A stretch of DNA of 64,000 bases. It comes from Planctomycetota bacterium (GTDB lineage Bacteria > Planctomycetota > Phycisphaerae > Phycisphaerales > UBA1924). The translations under genes and the position numbers were made by a program. Positions within the stretch are counted from its first letter, which is position 1. The number at the start of each line of letters is the position of its first letter. Shown one piece after another: positions 28,539-39,315 of the stretch. The stretch spans positions 248,001-312,000 of the forward strand of contig JAFEBO010000012.1 in the NCBI GenBank assembly GCA_018242625.1, in the 5' to 3' direction. The notes beneath the pieces were generated by a model. The model was not told the origin of the DNA, made no database searches, and was given only the letters and a program-made list of their open reading frames with translations.

Positions 28539-29237
28539 ATGGCCGCCACACCCGCTCACGAAGTGTTCAAGCACCCGGCCCGAACGCCGCTCATCGGGCC
28601 CTCCATCCTCTCCGCCGACTTCGGAAGGATGGAAGAGGACTGCCGCCAGGCGATCGAGGCCGGAGGCGATTACCTGCATCTGGATGTCATGGACGGCCGG
28701 TTCGTCCCGAATCTGACGATGGGGCCGGACATGTGCCGCTGGATGCGGAAGTACTTTCCCACGGCCGCACTGGACGTGCACCTCATGGTGGAAGAGCCCG
28801 AGAAATTCGCCGAAGCCTTTGCGGCGGCCGGCGCCACGAATATCACCTTTCACGTCGAGGTCCATTCCGGATCGGCGGCGGTCCGCCTGGCTGAGAAGAT
28901 CCGAAGCGCCGGCGCGCTGGCCGGGCTGGCAATCAATCCGCCCACGGCAGTGGCACCCATGCTCGAGATCGCCGGGGCCTTCGACATGCTCCTGGTGATG
29001 TCCGTCAACCCCGGATTCTCCGGACAGGCCTTCATCCCGTCTGTCCTCGAAAAGGCCAAGGCTGTCAAAGGTCTCCTCAGGCCAGACCAGAGACTGGAAG
29101 TCGACGGAGGAGTCTCCCCCAAGACCGCCCGTGCCTGCAAGGACGCGGGAATGGACGCCTTTGTCGCCGCAACAGCGATTTTCGGTGTGGCTCCCGCAGG
29201 ACGAGCCAAAGCGATCCGGGAGATGCGCGAGGCCTGA
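28539..29237 (+). CDS. rpe: Ribulose-phosphate 3-epimerase
   Basis: 232 residues from the ATG at 28539, the usual length plus a short leader. It interconverts ribulose 5-phosphate and xylulose 5-phosphate. IGPSILSADFGRMEEDC near the start, LHLDVMDGRFVPNLTMG and LVMSVNPGFSGQAFI are the active-site signatures of the TIM barrel, and VDGGVSPKTA is the phosphate loop. A longer in-frame start overlaps the divergent gene and is rejected. It diverges from the pyrophosphorylase gene across only 69 bases. Confidence 0.95.
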   Translation: MAATPAHEVFKHPARTPLIGPSILSADFGRMEEDCRQAIEAGGDYLHLDVMDGRFVPNLTMGPDMCRWMRKYFPTAALDVHLMVEEPEKFAEAFAAAGATNITFHVEVHSGSAAVRLAEKIRSAGALAGLAINPPTAVAPMLEIAGAFDMLLVMSVNPGFSGQAFIPSVLEKAKAVKGLLRPDQRLEVDGGVSPKTARACKDAGMDAFVAATAIFGVAPAGRAKAIREMREA

Positions 29238-29572
29238 GAAACGACAGGTTGTCCACAAATACCAAACATAAACCGATCGAGTATTTGCGCAGCTTGAACC
29301 GATTTGGTCTAGAATCTGTGCTCGTTCAACCGGTCCGCGTGGGTCGTCGGCAGGAGCTGGCGGGCGGGCCGGTGCGTTGGAGAGCCAAGTGGCTCCCGGA
29401 TGGCATGGAGATGCCATCGGCCTCGCTGAGAAGTGCCAGCGACGGCCCGCAGGTCGAGTTGCTCCGAGGAGGCACCGGACAGTCCGAACCGTTGCAGAGA
29501 CGGAGGACGATCCCATCGGCGGCTGCCAGCCCCGAACGCCTCAGCGGGCAAATCCGAAGGAATGTTTGAATC
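29238..29572 (+). promoter_or_regulatory. Long hairpin-rich leader before accD
   Basis: 335 bases with no gene. An AT-rich patch at 29255-29320 (with TTGCGC at 29285 and TAGAAT at 29310, spacing 19) is the likely promoter region. After it come three consecutive perfect hairpins: 5 bp at 29382-29395 with an AAGT loop, 8 bp at 29399-29418 with a GGAG loop, and 6 bp at 29423-29442. A structured 5' untranslated region of about 250 bases is unusual and may regulate accD. AAGGA at 29557 is the ribosome site. Confidence 0.5.
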
Positions 29573-30451
29573 ATGACCAAAGCCGCAACCCCCACCCCCC
29601 AGTCGCCGCGGACCTGGAGCGAAGTGCGTCCCGCACGCCGCTCTTCGATCCCGGAGGGACTGTGGCTGCGTTGCCCGTCGTGCGCCAAGATGATCTACCG
29701 GCGTCACCTGGAAGCGAACCTGAATGTCTGCCCGGAATGCACCCACCACTTTCGGATCGGGGCGACCGAACGCGTGCTCCAGCTTGCCGATCCCGACTCG
29801 TTCCAGGAGTTGTTCGGGAACATCCAGCCGACCGACCCGCTCAAGTTCAAGGACCTCAAGTCGTACCGGGAGCGTCTGGTCGCGGAACAGGTGAAAACCG
29901 GCCAGGTTGATGCCATCCGGGCGGGCCGTTGCTTTATCAAGGGCCGCGAGGCGATGCTCGTCTGCCTCGACCTCACGTTCATGATGGGATCCATGGGATC
30001 GGTCGTGGGCGAAACAATTACCCGTGCCATCGAAGCTGCGACTCCCAACAAGGCTGCCGGGTACGCCGGGCTTCCGGTCATCATCGTGAGCTGCTCCGGC
30101 GGCGCCCGTATGCAGGAAGCCGGACTGAGCCTGATGCAGATGGCAAAGACAAGCGCGGCCCTGGCACGCCTGGATGACGCCGGCGGCGTTTTCATCAGCG
30201 TGCTGACCGACCCCACAACGGGCGGCGTGACCGCCAGCTTCGCCATGCTCGGCGATGTCATCCTGGCCGAACCCCGGGCGCTCATCGGCTTTGCCGGTCC
30301 GCGTGTGATTCAGCAGACCATCCGCCAGGAACTTCCCGAGGGCTTCCAGCGCTCCGAGTTCCTGCTCAAGGCGGGACTGGTCGATCGGGTTGTCGCCAGG
30401 GCCAACCTCCGCACCGAGCTGGCAAGAATCATCGACTACTCCGGGCGCTAG
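29573..30451 (+). CDS. accD: Acetyl-CoA carboxylase carboxyltransferase, beta subunit
   Basis: 292 residues. It makes malonyl-CoA together with AccA. The four-cysteine zinc ribbon CPSCAKMIY...NVCPECTHHF (about residues 42-64) and the crotonase-like core (VSCSGGARMQEAGLSLMQM, VLTDPTTGGVTASFAMLGD, AGPRVIQQTIRQELPEGFQ) are all present. accA is not adjacent. It is followed within 25 bases by lnt, so cotranscription is likely. Confidence 0.96.
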   Translation: MTKAATPTPQSPRTWSEVRPARRSSIPEGLWLRCPSCAKMIYRRHLEANLNVCPECTHHFRIGATERVLQLADPDSFQELFGNIQPTDPLKFKDLKSYRERLVAEQVKTGQVDAIRAGRCFIKGREAMLVCLDLTFMMGSMGSVVGETITRAIEAATPNKAAGYAGLPVIIVSCSGGARMQEAGLSLMQMAKTSAALARLDDAGGVFISVLTDPTTGGVTASFAMLGDVILAEPRALIGFAGPRVIQQTIRQELPEGFQRSEFLLKAGLVDRVVARANLRTELARIIDYSGR

Positions 30452-30476
30452 TCCCTTTGCCTGCCCCCATCACCGG

Positions 30477-32303
30477 ATGATCAGGAACTCGATGGGTTCG
30501 CGGTTCGCGCCCGATCCCGTGGGCCACGCCTTTCTACCCTCGAACGTGAATTCTCCAAACATCAGCCGGAAGATTCTTCCAAGTTTCGCGGCGGGTGTTG
30601 CGCACGCCATCCTGATGGGAGCGGCCTTTGCGCCCCTGGAATTCTGGCCGGCCTGCATCGCGGCCCTTGTTCCGCTCGTGTGGGCCGCCTTGTGCTCCGC
30701 GACGCCGCTCGGCTGGAAGAGTGCCCTGGCCGCCTCGCTGGGCGCATCGCTTTTTTACTGGTACCAGCAGCAGTGGGTCTGCGAGATTTCGGCCGCGGGA
30801 TACGTGCCCCTTGTTCTATATCTTTCGATCTATCCGGGCCTCTTTGTCTTGCTCCTCAGCCGCCTTCGCCTCTGCTTTCCAGGTCTGCCGCTCAGCGTGC
30901 TTGTGCCGATCGTGTGGACCGGCCTCGAGTGGTTTCGCGGGGAAGTTGTGTGGGATGGCTACGCGTGGTTTCTGATCGCGCATCCCCTCATCGATGCGCA
31001 GGCCCTCGCGCTCGCGGGCTCGGTTGTCGGCGCGTACGGCGTCGGCGCCTTTGTCGCTTCGTTTGTTGGAATCGCATTTGACCTTTGGCAGGCACTTCCA
31101 TTTGGTCAGACAGCACTTGGCGGCAACAAGCAGAAGCTGGCGGCCGCGGCGGCGATTGTCCTGCTATACGCGGGCCTCACCGCGCGCGGCTTCTACTACG
31201 GCAGGGATGCGATCGCCGAACCGCTGGTGCGCGTCGGCCTGGTTCAGACAAATATTCCCCAGAGCAACAAGATCGCCTGGTCCGCAGACGAACGACGCAA
31301 GAGCTTTGCACGCTTTCTCGATCTCTCTCGCCAGGCGGCCGCCCGTCAGCCGGCATTCATCATCTGGCCGGAAACCATGTTCCCCGGAAATTTCCTCCAG
31401 CCCGCCGCCGAACGCTCGAAAGACGGCACGTCGAACTTCCGGACGCTCTCCTATTCAGGAATACTCCAGGCAGAGCAGCGGACCATGCAAGTTCCGATGC
31501 TCATCGGCGCCCTGGGAACCGAGAGTCTTCGGATCGAGGCGGACGACCTGGGCGGGCACCTTGCGTGGGACAAGCGGTTCAACAGCGTGTTCCTCCTCAA
31601 ATCAGGAGAAGTGCATCCACTTCGCTATGACAAGATCCGCCTGACTCCTTTCGGCGAGACGATGCCATACATCTCGGCCTGGCCCTGGCTGCAGGAGAAA
31701 CTGCTGAGTCTCGGGGCCGAAGGCATGTCGTTTGACCTTGCGGTGGGGTCAACCGACCGGATCGGAGCCTTTGAATTCCCGGTCACCACACCATCTCCCG
31801 CCAGCAAGCGGACTCAGATGGTGCGGGTGGTCACGCCGATCTGCTTCGAAATCACGGAATCGAGCCTCTGCCGCAAGCTTGTGAATCGGGCCGCTCAGGG
31901 CCGCGAATCGGTCCTGATCGCCAACCTGACCAACGATGGGTGGTTCGGATCGTTCGATCCGGCGCGGCGTCAGCATCAACTGGCGGCACGCTGGCGTTCT
32001 CTGGAACTGGGCGTGGCGGTGGTGCGTGCCGCCAACACGGGCATTTCCTCGGTGACCGAATTCGGCCGCCAAGACGGGAACCGGCTGCTAGTGGTGAATG
32101 GGCAGTCCTGCCGCGTGGACGGGGTGCTGGTGGAAGATGTGGCGCTGTATCAGGGTTCGACCTTCTTTCGCGAGGTCGGAGACCTTTGCTGGCTGTTTCC
32201 GACCGCCCTTGCGGCGCTTCTGATTGTCGCATTCCGCCGACAATCGCCGAACAAAGTGCAGGCGGCGCCCGGTAGCATTCCGCCTCAGGGAGGTCTCGCG
32301 TGA
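30477..32303 (+). CDS. lnt: Apolipoprotein N-acyltransferase
   Basis: About 608 residues from the ATG at 30477 (30492 is an alternative). It adds the third acyl chain to lipoproteins in the inner membrane. Six to eight N-terminal helices are followed by the nitrilase domain with the catalytic triad: glutamate in IIWPETMFPGNF, lysine in RYDKIRLTPFGETMPY, cysteine in VVTPICFEITESS. LIANLTNDGWFG and AANTGISSVTEFG are also typical. One C-terminal helix closes the protein. The next gene starts inside its stop and encodes a lipoprotein, and several lipoproteins are encoded in the window. Confidence 0.93.
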   Translation: MIRNSMGSRFAPDPVGHAFLPSNVNSPNISRKILPSFAAGVAHAILMGAAFAPLEFWPACIAALVPLVWAALCSATPLGWKSALAASLGASLFYWYQQQWVCEISAAGYVPLVLYLSIYPGLFVLLLSRLRLCFPGLPLSVLVPIVWTGLEWFRGEVVWDGYAWFLIAHPLIDAQALALAGSVVGAYGVGAFVASFVGIAFDLWQALPFGQTALGGNKQKLAAAAAIVLLYAGLTARGFYYGRDAIAEPLVRVGLVQTNIPQSNKIAWSADERRKSFARFLDLSRQAAARQPAFIIWPETMFPGNFLQPAAERSKDGTSNFRTLSYSGILQAEQRTMQVPMLIGALGTESLRIEADDLGGHLAWDKRFNSVFLLKSGEVHPLRYDKIRLTPFGETMPYISAWPWLQEKLLSLGAEGMSFDLAVGSTDRIGAFEFPVTTPSPASKRTQMVRVVTPICFEITESSLCRKLVNRAAQGRESVLIANLTNDGWFGSFDPARRQHQLAARWRSLELGVAVVRAANTGISSVTEFGRQDGNRLLVVNGQSCRVDGVLVEDVALYQGSTFFREVGDLCWLFPTALAALLIVAFRRQSPNKVQAAPGSIPPQGGLA

Positions 32304-33397
32304 ATATCCGGACAATCGCATCTGCAGCTTTCGTTCTCGCGCTGGTGGGCGGATGCGCATCCAAGCAGGCGGCAAAGGCTCCTCAGAGCCAGCCCGAGGT
32401 TGCGACCAAGCCCGCGGTCGCCGCCGCCGCGCCCAAGGCCCCCCCGCCCGATGCCATCCGGCTGTCTCAGATCCGTGAAAAGGCCCTGCGGACGGTCGAA
32501 GAATCAGCCTCCAGCCCGGACGGCCAGGTCCGGGGTTATGCCGCCAATGCCGCTTCTCTTGTCCCCAATCGGCTTGGGGACATCCTCGTAAAGACCCTCG
32601 ACGATCCGCTTCCCGGCCCCAAGGCCATGGCCGCCATGTCCGCCGGACGCGCCCGATATCAGCCCGCGGCGGCCCGAATTGCTCCCCTTCTGAGCGACCC
32701 ATCGCCTTTCGTCCGGATGGCGTCCATTTACGCGTTGACCAAACTAGGACGCCCGGTTGATCCAACCGCCGTCGCCGGCTGGCTTATGAACGGTGAAACG
32801 CCGCAGATCCGGAGCCAGGCAGCGTGGGTTTTGGGAGAAATCGGGAACAAGTCCGCCATTCCCATGCTCAAGGACGCCGCCGTCAAGGGGATTACGAAGG
32901 TTCGGCCGATCGAAGTCACGATTTTCCAGCTTCAGTGCGGCGAGGCGCGGATCAAGCTCGGGGATAACGACCCCATCGAAGGAATCCGGGCCGCTCTATT
33001 CCCTGCCAGCCCGGATGAACTGGAAGGGGCTGTCCTCGCGGTCCAGATCATCGGCGAGGTCAAAGACCGGCGTTCGATGGACCAGTTGATTTACCTGGCC
33101 GACCAGCGGGACGCCAAAGGTAATTTCATGCCGGCCGAATTCCGGATGGAATGCGCTATGTCACTGGCAAAGCTGGGTTTGGATAAAGGCAGCTTTATCG
33201 CGGACGAGTATGCCGCCGACCCGAATCCGACGATTCGGGCCCAAGCGGCGTCGGTCTATGGATATACAGCCCGGCCGGAGCATTTCCTGATTCTGGAAAA
33301 CATGCTGTCCGACCCATCTCCTTTCGTGCGCGTGGTGGCGGCGTCTGCGATTATCCGGGCTCACGCCCGTCTGTCCGGTGAAGCGCTCCCGTATTGA
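32300..33397 (+). CDS. HEAT-repeat lipoprotein
   Basis: 365 residues; GTG start at 32300 that overlaps the lnt stop by four bases. Signal peptide with lipobox LVGGC (cysteine at residue 19) and then an alanine/proline-rich linker. The rest is a run of HEAT/armadillo-like repeats (IAPLLSDPSPFVRMASIYAL, PQIRSQAAWVLGEIGNKSAI, DPNPTIRAQAASVYGYTARP). The likely role is a periplasmic or outer-membrane scaffold. Translational coupling to lnt, the enzyme that completes lipoprotein acylation, may be only convenient. Confidence 0.8.
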   Translation: MNIRTIASAAFVLALVGGCASKQAAKAPQSQPEVATKPAVAAAAPKAPPPDAIRLSQIREKALRTVEESASSPDGQVRGYAANAASLVPNRLGDILVKTLDDPLPGPKAMAAMSAGRARYQPAAARIAPLLSDPSPFVRMASIYALTKLGRPVDPTAVAGWLMNGETPQIRSQAAWVLGEIGNKSAIPMLKDAAVKGITKVRPIEVTIFQLQCGEARIKLGDNDPIEGIRAALFPASPDELEGAVLAVQIIGEVKDRRSMDQLIYLADQRDAKGNFMPAEFRMECAMSLAKLGLDKGSFIADEYAADPNPTIRAQAASVYGYTARPEHFLILENMLSDPSPFVRVVAASAIIRAHARLSGEALPY

Positions 33398-33679
33398 ACC
33401 CCAAGCCCCTCGCACCACCCCAGGGAACGCTGGAACCCGGTGCGCCTGGCGATCGGATAGAGGGGTCAGACGGGGTGTCGGTGCGCCCGTTGGGGCGTCC
33501 ACTGCCGGGCACCCTGGGAGTTGCGCCCGACCGGCGGGTAAGTTGGTACAGTGTGGGGGTCGGGGATTGAGGGTGCGGGGGATGGTTGATCGGGCCAAGG
33601 TGGGCCCGAATGATTCGGCCCTTGCGGGCGTCGGAATGGGCTTGCGGCCCTTCTCGAACCGCGAATTCAGGAGTTCCGC

Positions 33680-34540
33680 GTGGCGACCCTTACGAAAGTT
33701 CTTGTCATCATTGCCGCTGTTCTCAGCCTCTTCCTTTCTGCGCTCGTGATCTCCTACTCGGTGAACACCGATAAGATCCTGCAGGACCGCGACGCGGAGG
33801 TTTCTCGCAGCCAGGCGGCCCAGGCGGTCGCTGCTGACAATGCGAACCAGGCGGGCGTCGCCAAGGCCGCGTGGGAAAAGGAACGCGCCGGCCTCACCGA
33901 TCAGATCAAGGACCGCACCGCCAAGGCGATCGAGCTTGAGCGTGTGAATGCGGAGCTCGCGCGCGGCAAGGCCCGTGCCGAGCAGGAGCTCCAGGCGATT
34001 ACGCTGAAGATCGCCGAACTGGGCGACACGGTCAAGACGCAGGCGACGCTGCTCGCCGGCTACCGCGAGGAAGTCGGCGCTCTTCGTAAGAACGAGCTGC
34101 GCTTCCGCGAGCAGGCCGTGCAGGCCGACGATCGCATCAGCGATCTCGAGAGCCAGAACGAAGTGCTCACGCAGGGCGTTCGAGCGCTCCGCGAGCAGCT
34201 CGAGGAAGCCCGCCTGAGCCGTGAATCCGGCGGCGCGATGGGCGCCCTGAGCGGTCGCTCCCAGTCCGAGCCCTTTGTGGACACGGGCATCCCGGTCACC
34301 GGCACGGTTGAATCGGTCACGACCGATCCCTCCACCGGCGCGACGCTTGTCAAGATCAATCTCGGCAGCAACGACCGCATCCGCGAAAATCAGAAGCTGT
34401 TCGTGAGCCGCGGCAAGGACTTTGTCGCCAATCTCGTCATTCTCAAGACCGACATGCGGTTTGCCATCGCCAAGGTCGACACGCTCAGCCGCAAGGTTGA
34501 GGTGCAGAACGGCGACGCGGTCACCACCCGTCTTCAGTAA
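33680..34540 (+). CDS. Membrane-anchored coiled-coil protein
   Basis: 286 residues from a GTG at 33680 with AGGAG 7 bases upstream. One N-terminal helix (VLVIIAAVLSLFLSALVISY) is followed by a long coiled coil with almost no proline (about residues 35-190), then a small beta domain (about 205-280; PVTGTVESVTTDPSTGATLV, NDRIRENQKLFVSRG). The layout, helix-coil-beta barrel, is reminiscent of MreC or of the adaptor proteins of secretion systems, but the family cannot be named. The 282 bases upstream hold no gene and should contain the promoter. A small membrane protein gene follows. Confidence 0.72.
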   Translation: MATLTKVLVIIAAVLSLFLSALVISYSVNTDKILQDRDAEVSRSQAAQAVAADNANQAGVAKAAWEKERAGLTDQIKDRTAKAIELERVNAELARGKARAEQELQAITLKIAELGDTVKTQATLLAGYREEVGALRKNELRFREQAVQADDRISDLESQNEVLTQGVRALREQLEEARLSRESGGAMGALSGRSQSEPFVDTGIPVTGTVESVTTDPSTGATLVKINLGSNDRIRENQKLFVSRGKDFVANLVILKTDMRFAIAKVDTLSRKVEVQNGDAVTTRLQ

Positions 34541-34573
34541 CTCCCCCACTTCCGCCACGTAAAGGACAGAGCC

Positions 34574-34783
34574 ATGTCTCAATTTGGAATGCAGATGCCG
34601 GGCGGGCGTTCGAAGCGGGGGGCGTCGATCGACGTGTACACCTTCCTGGCCTTTGCCTCGGTTGTTTTCCTCGCGACCGCGTGCGTGTTCATGTGGATCG
34701 CGGCCTCCAAGGTTGGGCCGGACGGCAGTCCGTTCGCCAAGCAGGAGGCCGGTCGAATCAGCCTTCCCAAGCGCGGCAACTGA
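34574..34783 (+). CDS. Small single-pass membrane protein
   Basis: 69 residues with one helix (VYTFLAFASVVFLATACVFMWI). The ATG is preceded by AAGGACAG. It lies 33 bases after the coiled-coil gene and is likely in the same operon. No family recognised. A cytoplasmic N-terminus of about 20 residues with a glycine/arginine-rich stretch, and a short basic tail outside, are all that can be said. Confidence 0.65.
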   Translation: MSQFGMQMPGGRSKRGASIDVYTFLAFASVVFLATACVFMWIAASKVGPDGSPFAKQEAGRISLPKRGN

Positions 34784-34915
34784 CACGCCCCAGTACGCTG
34801 AAACACGGCGTTCCACGATGCCCGCTTTTCCACTTCCCCGACTTGAACTCGGCGGCTTGCGGCGTATCGTTCCCTCCCACGAATCCGGTCAAACGGGGGC
34901 GTGGAATGACATTTC

Positions 34916-36524
<1,609 letters not shown>

Positions 36525-36663
36525 GGGCAACTCCGTTCGTGCGGGCCATCCGGGGGCGACGGCGGGACCACAGTGAGGGGCGGCACTGGGCACGGGTCAA
36601 GTCGCCCCCCAGCCGGTAGGCCAGGGGGCGATTCGGGCGGAAATGTGGAGCCAGATCACCGAA

Positions 36664-37353
36664 CTACAGGCCCTTGCGGGCCGTGGCGTGCGCCCGTTCG
36701 GCGTCGGAGAGCCGGGCTTCGGCCGCCGTCAGTTTGGTCTTGGCCCGCTCCAGTTCTTCCTTCAGCAGCGCCTCCTGCTCCTTGCTGTCGCGAGACAGAG
36801 GGAGTTTCCGGTGCTTCCGCTCGATCCGCTCCACGTCATCGCGCGCGCGGTTGCGTTCGTTGGTCGCCGCGATCATCGCCGCGTGCGCCTGGTTGGCTTT
36901 GGCCTCCTGCTCGCGACGCTCGATCAGCGCCAGGACGCTCTTCGGCAGCCGCGACGCGAGGAGAAGGCCCTCGTCGTACACGGCGAGCACCCGCTGGCCC
37001 GCCGACTCGGCCGTGTTCAGCTCCCGCTGGGCCGCGTCGGCACTCTGAGCGGCAGCCTCGACTTCGGCCTCGAGTTTCTCGATCGCCGCCTCCGCCTGGG
37101 AACGGGTCGCATCTGCATGGGCCTTGGTCTTCGTCGCCGCCCGGCGCAGCCGCACGACTTCGGAAGCGGACTTCATGTCCGCGCGGGCCTCGGCGATACG
37201 AGCGATGATCTTGTCGGCCTCGCCGGGCTCCATGCCGGCGTCGCGGGCGAGTTCGGCCAGGCGGTCGAAGGGCTCGTCCGCCCAGGCCGCGTCAATGAAC
37301 GCGGCGCGGGCCTCCTCCTTCTTGTTCCGGGCGATCTGGGCGAGGGTTGTCAT
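36664..37353 (-). CDS. Coiled-coil protein, unknown
   Basis: 229 residues, almost entirely charged coiled coil, rich in alanine, glutamate, lysine and arginine (RIAEARADMKSASEVVRLRR, then a long heptad region to the end). No helix breaker is seen from about residue 55 to 225. No membrane segment or enzyme motif. The ATG overlaps the stop of the HExxH gene by four bases, so it is made from the same transcript. The role is unknown; structural or phage-scaffold-like functions are possible. Confidence 0.65.
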   Translation of the reverse strand: MTTLAQIARNKKEEARAAFIDAAWADEPFDRLAELARDAGMEPGEADKIIARIAEARADMKSASEVVRLRRAATKTKAHADATRSQAEAAIEKLEAEVEAAAQSADAAQRELNTAESAGQRVLAVYDEGLLLASRLPKSVLALIERREQEAKANQAHAAMIAATNERNRARDDVERIERKHRKLPLSRDSKEQEALLKEELERAKTKLTAAEARLSDAERAHATARKGL

Positions 37354-37868
37354 ACGGCGTTCCTTTCTTCAAGTGGGACAGAGACCACGCCGCGCAGGTA
37401 CAGCACCCGTGCGACTTCGACAATCGACTTCTCGTGTGAGTTGATGAGCCGCTTGGCCAGCGACTGAATCCACGCGTGCCGCTGGGCCCAGCGCTCCGGC
37501 TGGTGCTCGATACCCGCGATGCAGAACCTTGCGAGCGCGACGTGATCGGGGAGGGCCCGCGACCTGTCGCGGCGAAGTTCAGTCGCCATTTCGACGCTGG
37601 CAATCGTCTCGACCGTCGGCAGCGCCCGCGGCGGCGTGTCGCCGATGGCGTCCCGCATGATCTCAGGCGCGGAGTGTCGGTTGGCCAAAGCCTCGGCCAG
37701 CGGGCCTACCGCCGTCATGATGGCTCGGTCGGTCGGGCTCAGATCATCGAGGGGCCATGCCGCGCCGGCGGCACCATCGTGGAGGGTCGCGATGGCCTGC
37801 GTGTCGGTGAGCGCCCACGCGGCAACCGCATGGCCGGCCTCGTGAAGCGAGAGCGTCCATCGGTTCAT
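37350..37868 (-). CDS. Small HExxH protein (M41/FtsH-peptidase-like)
   Basis: 172 residues from the ATG at 37868. It opens with a zinc-peptidase signature LSLHEAGHAVAAWAL (H9, E10, H13), as in the peptidase domain of FtsH, but no AAA domain is attached and the third metal ligand cannot be pinned down (an aspartate or glutamate in the helix around AVGPLAEALAN is possible). Stand-alone proteins of this type occur in mobile elements. It overlaps its neighbours on both sides by four bases. Confidence 0.68.
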   Translation of the reverse strand: MNRWTLSLHEAGHAVAAWALTDTQAIATLHDGAAGAAWPLDDLSPTDRAIMTAVGPLAEALANRHSAPEIMRDAIGDTPPRALPTVETIASVEMATELRRDRSRALPDHVALARFCIAGIEHQPERWAQRHAWIQSLAKRLINSHEKSIVEVARVLYLRGVVSVPLEERNAV

Positions 37869-38131
37869 GAGATCACCTCTCCCAAGGCGTTGGCGCATGC
37901 ACGCTGCGCCGCACCAGCGGAGCCATAGACACCCGCGACCTGCCAGCCGTGATCGCGGTAGACCATCCCGAGGTAGAGGCGCCGCTCCCTACCGCAGGGA
38001 TGGCACAGCACGGGCATAGACGCGAGGCGACGGCATACAACCACGCGGGCGACGCGCACTCCCTCGCGTCGGCCGTCGATGTGGGGGCCATCTCGATCCG
38101 CCGTCACCCAGTAGGAGGACCATTTCAACAT
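37865..38131 (-). CDS. Small protein, unknown
   Basis: 88 residues. The ATG at 38131 lies inside the end of the ATPase gene and the stop overlaps the start of the HExxH gene, an arrangement that supports it as a real cotranslated gene. It contains one CHPCG motif in a basic context (VLCHPCGRERRLYLGMVYRD), perhaps half of a metal site, and no recognised domain. Confidence 0.55.
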   Translation of the reverse strand: MLKWSSYWVTADRDGPHIDGRREGVRVARVVVCRRLASMPVLCHPCGRERRLYLGMVYRDHGWQVAGVYGSAGAAQRACANALGEVIS

Positions 38132-39315
38132 GGGCGTCCTCCCTCTGGCGAGCGTGCTTCACCGGTGGGCCAGACTTCGCCAAACCTGTCAGAGTTCGCC
38201 AAAGTTGAGACTTTGACGGCGTTGGCAGAGTCTGGCGCAATGTGGTTCGGCAACCCCCACGTCCACGGCCCCCGGTAGCCGTCTGGCGCGGCGACGACGC
38301 CGAGCCGGGCGCGTGCCCGATCGAGCGTGCGGGCGCTGACCCCGGCTGCCTTCGCCGCCGCCTTCACGTCGCTACCGGCCTTGCGGCCGTGGGCCAGTTC
38401 CGCACGCAGGAAGTCGGTCGCTTCGGCAAGTGCGCCCCCATCGCCACCGCCCTCGGATTCGGCGGCCAGAGCATCGTCGGCGCGCAGGTTGACCGGGCCT
38501 GGCTCCCACTGGATTGCCGGCGGGATGCCGCCGATGTCGAAGGCCAGGCCGGTTCCCTCGGGTGCGAGGTTGTTCTTGCCGCTCAGCAGGAGTCGCCGGC
38601 GTTTGTCGTCCGTATCGCGCGTGAGATGCCAAACCGCGCGTGCGATACCTGTGAAGGCCCTGCTGCCGATGGCCAGGTCGTCGGCGATCGTGCCCGCGCT
38701 CTTGCGCCGGTGCGCCACGATCAGCACCGCCGGGCCATACCGCTCCGCCAACTGTGCCACGGGAGCGAGCACGGCACGGACCTCATTGTCCCGGTGAGAG
38801 TCCGTTCCCCCGCCGATGAAGCTCCCGATGGGGTCGATGACGATCAGGCGGCAGTCAGGTTGACGCTGCAGCGCTTCGTCAAGCGCCGGCAGATCCTCCA
38901 GCGTGAACATGGCCTCGACGAGCCGACCGCGCTCGCCGCGCCGGCGCACGGTCGCTAGCAGATGAACGCGGCGCACATCGGCACCATGCGCGTCGAGTCG
39001 CGGGCGGATCGTGTCATGCGGATCATCCTCGGCCGAAACCAGAATCACCGATCCACCGGGGCACGGGCTGCCGTCGGGCCAGGTGCGCCCGGTCGAGACG
39101 CGTGCCGTCATGTCCGTGGTTAGGAAGCTCTTGCCTTCCCCTGGCCGGCCGACGAGCAGCGAAATGCGCCCCAGCGGCACGCGCCCGGGCCAGAGCCACT
39201 GCACCTCGCGCGGTTCGACATCCGCGAGGCACCGCAGCACGGGCCCGGGCAACTCGGCGTCGACCGCATGGCCAGCCGGTCCGCCCATGGCGCTCTTGTC
39301 GAGCTCCTGGCTCAT
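38125..39315 (-). CDS. RepA/RegA-like AAA ATPase
   Basis: 396 residues of the AAA_25/RepA hexameric helicase group found in plasmids and integrative elements. Walker A is GRPGEGKS (56-63) and Walker B is RLIVIDP with the aspartate at 161; LIVAHRRKS supplies the sensor histidine/arginine region, and SGKNNLAPEG is typical of this group. A C-terminal helical domain (about 300-355, LAEATDFLRAELAHGRKAGS) may be a winged helix. It probably loads or drives replication of the excised element. The ATG overlaps the HTH gene by four bases. A relic of its C-terminal end seems to exist at 51640-51740. Confidence 0.85.
   Translation of the reverse strand: MSQELDKSAMGGPAGHAVDAELPGPVLRCLADVEPREVQWLWPGRVPLGRISLLVGRPGEGKSFLTTDMTARVSTGRTWPDGSPCPGGSVILVSAEDDPHDTIRPRLDAHGADVRRVHLLATVRRRGERGRLVEAMFTLEDLPALDEALQRQPDCRLIVIDPIGSFIGGGTDSHRDNEVRAVLAPVAQLAERYGPAVLIVAHRRKSAGTIADDLAIGSRAFTGIARAVWHLTRDTDDKRRRLLLSGKNNLAPEGTGLAFDIGGIPPAIQWEPGPVNLRADDALAAESEGGGDGGALAEATDFLRAELAHGRKAGSDVKAAAKAAGVSARTLDRARARLGVVAAPDGYRGPWTWGLPNHIAPDSANAVKVSTLANSDRFGEVWPTGEARSPEGGRPC

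Noticed and set aside
29377..29910. A 177-codon plus-strand frame in the accD leader
   Set aside because: It runs on into accD out of frame and has no ribosome site; the hairpins argue for an untranslated leader.
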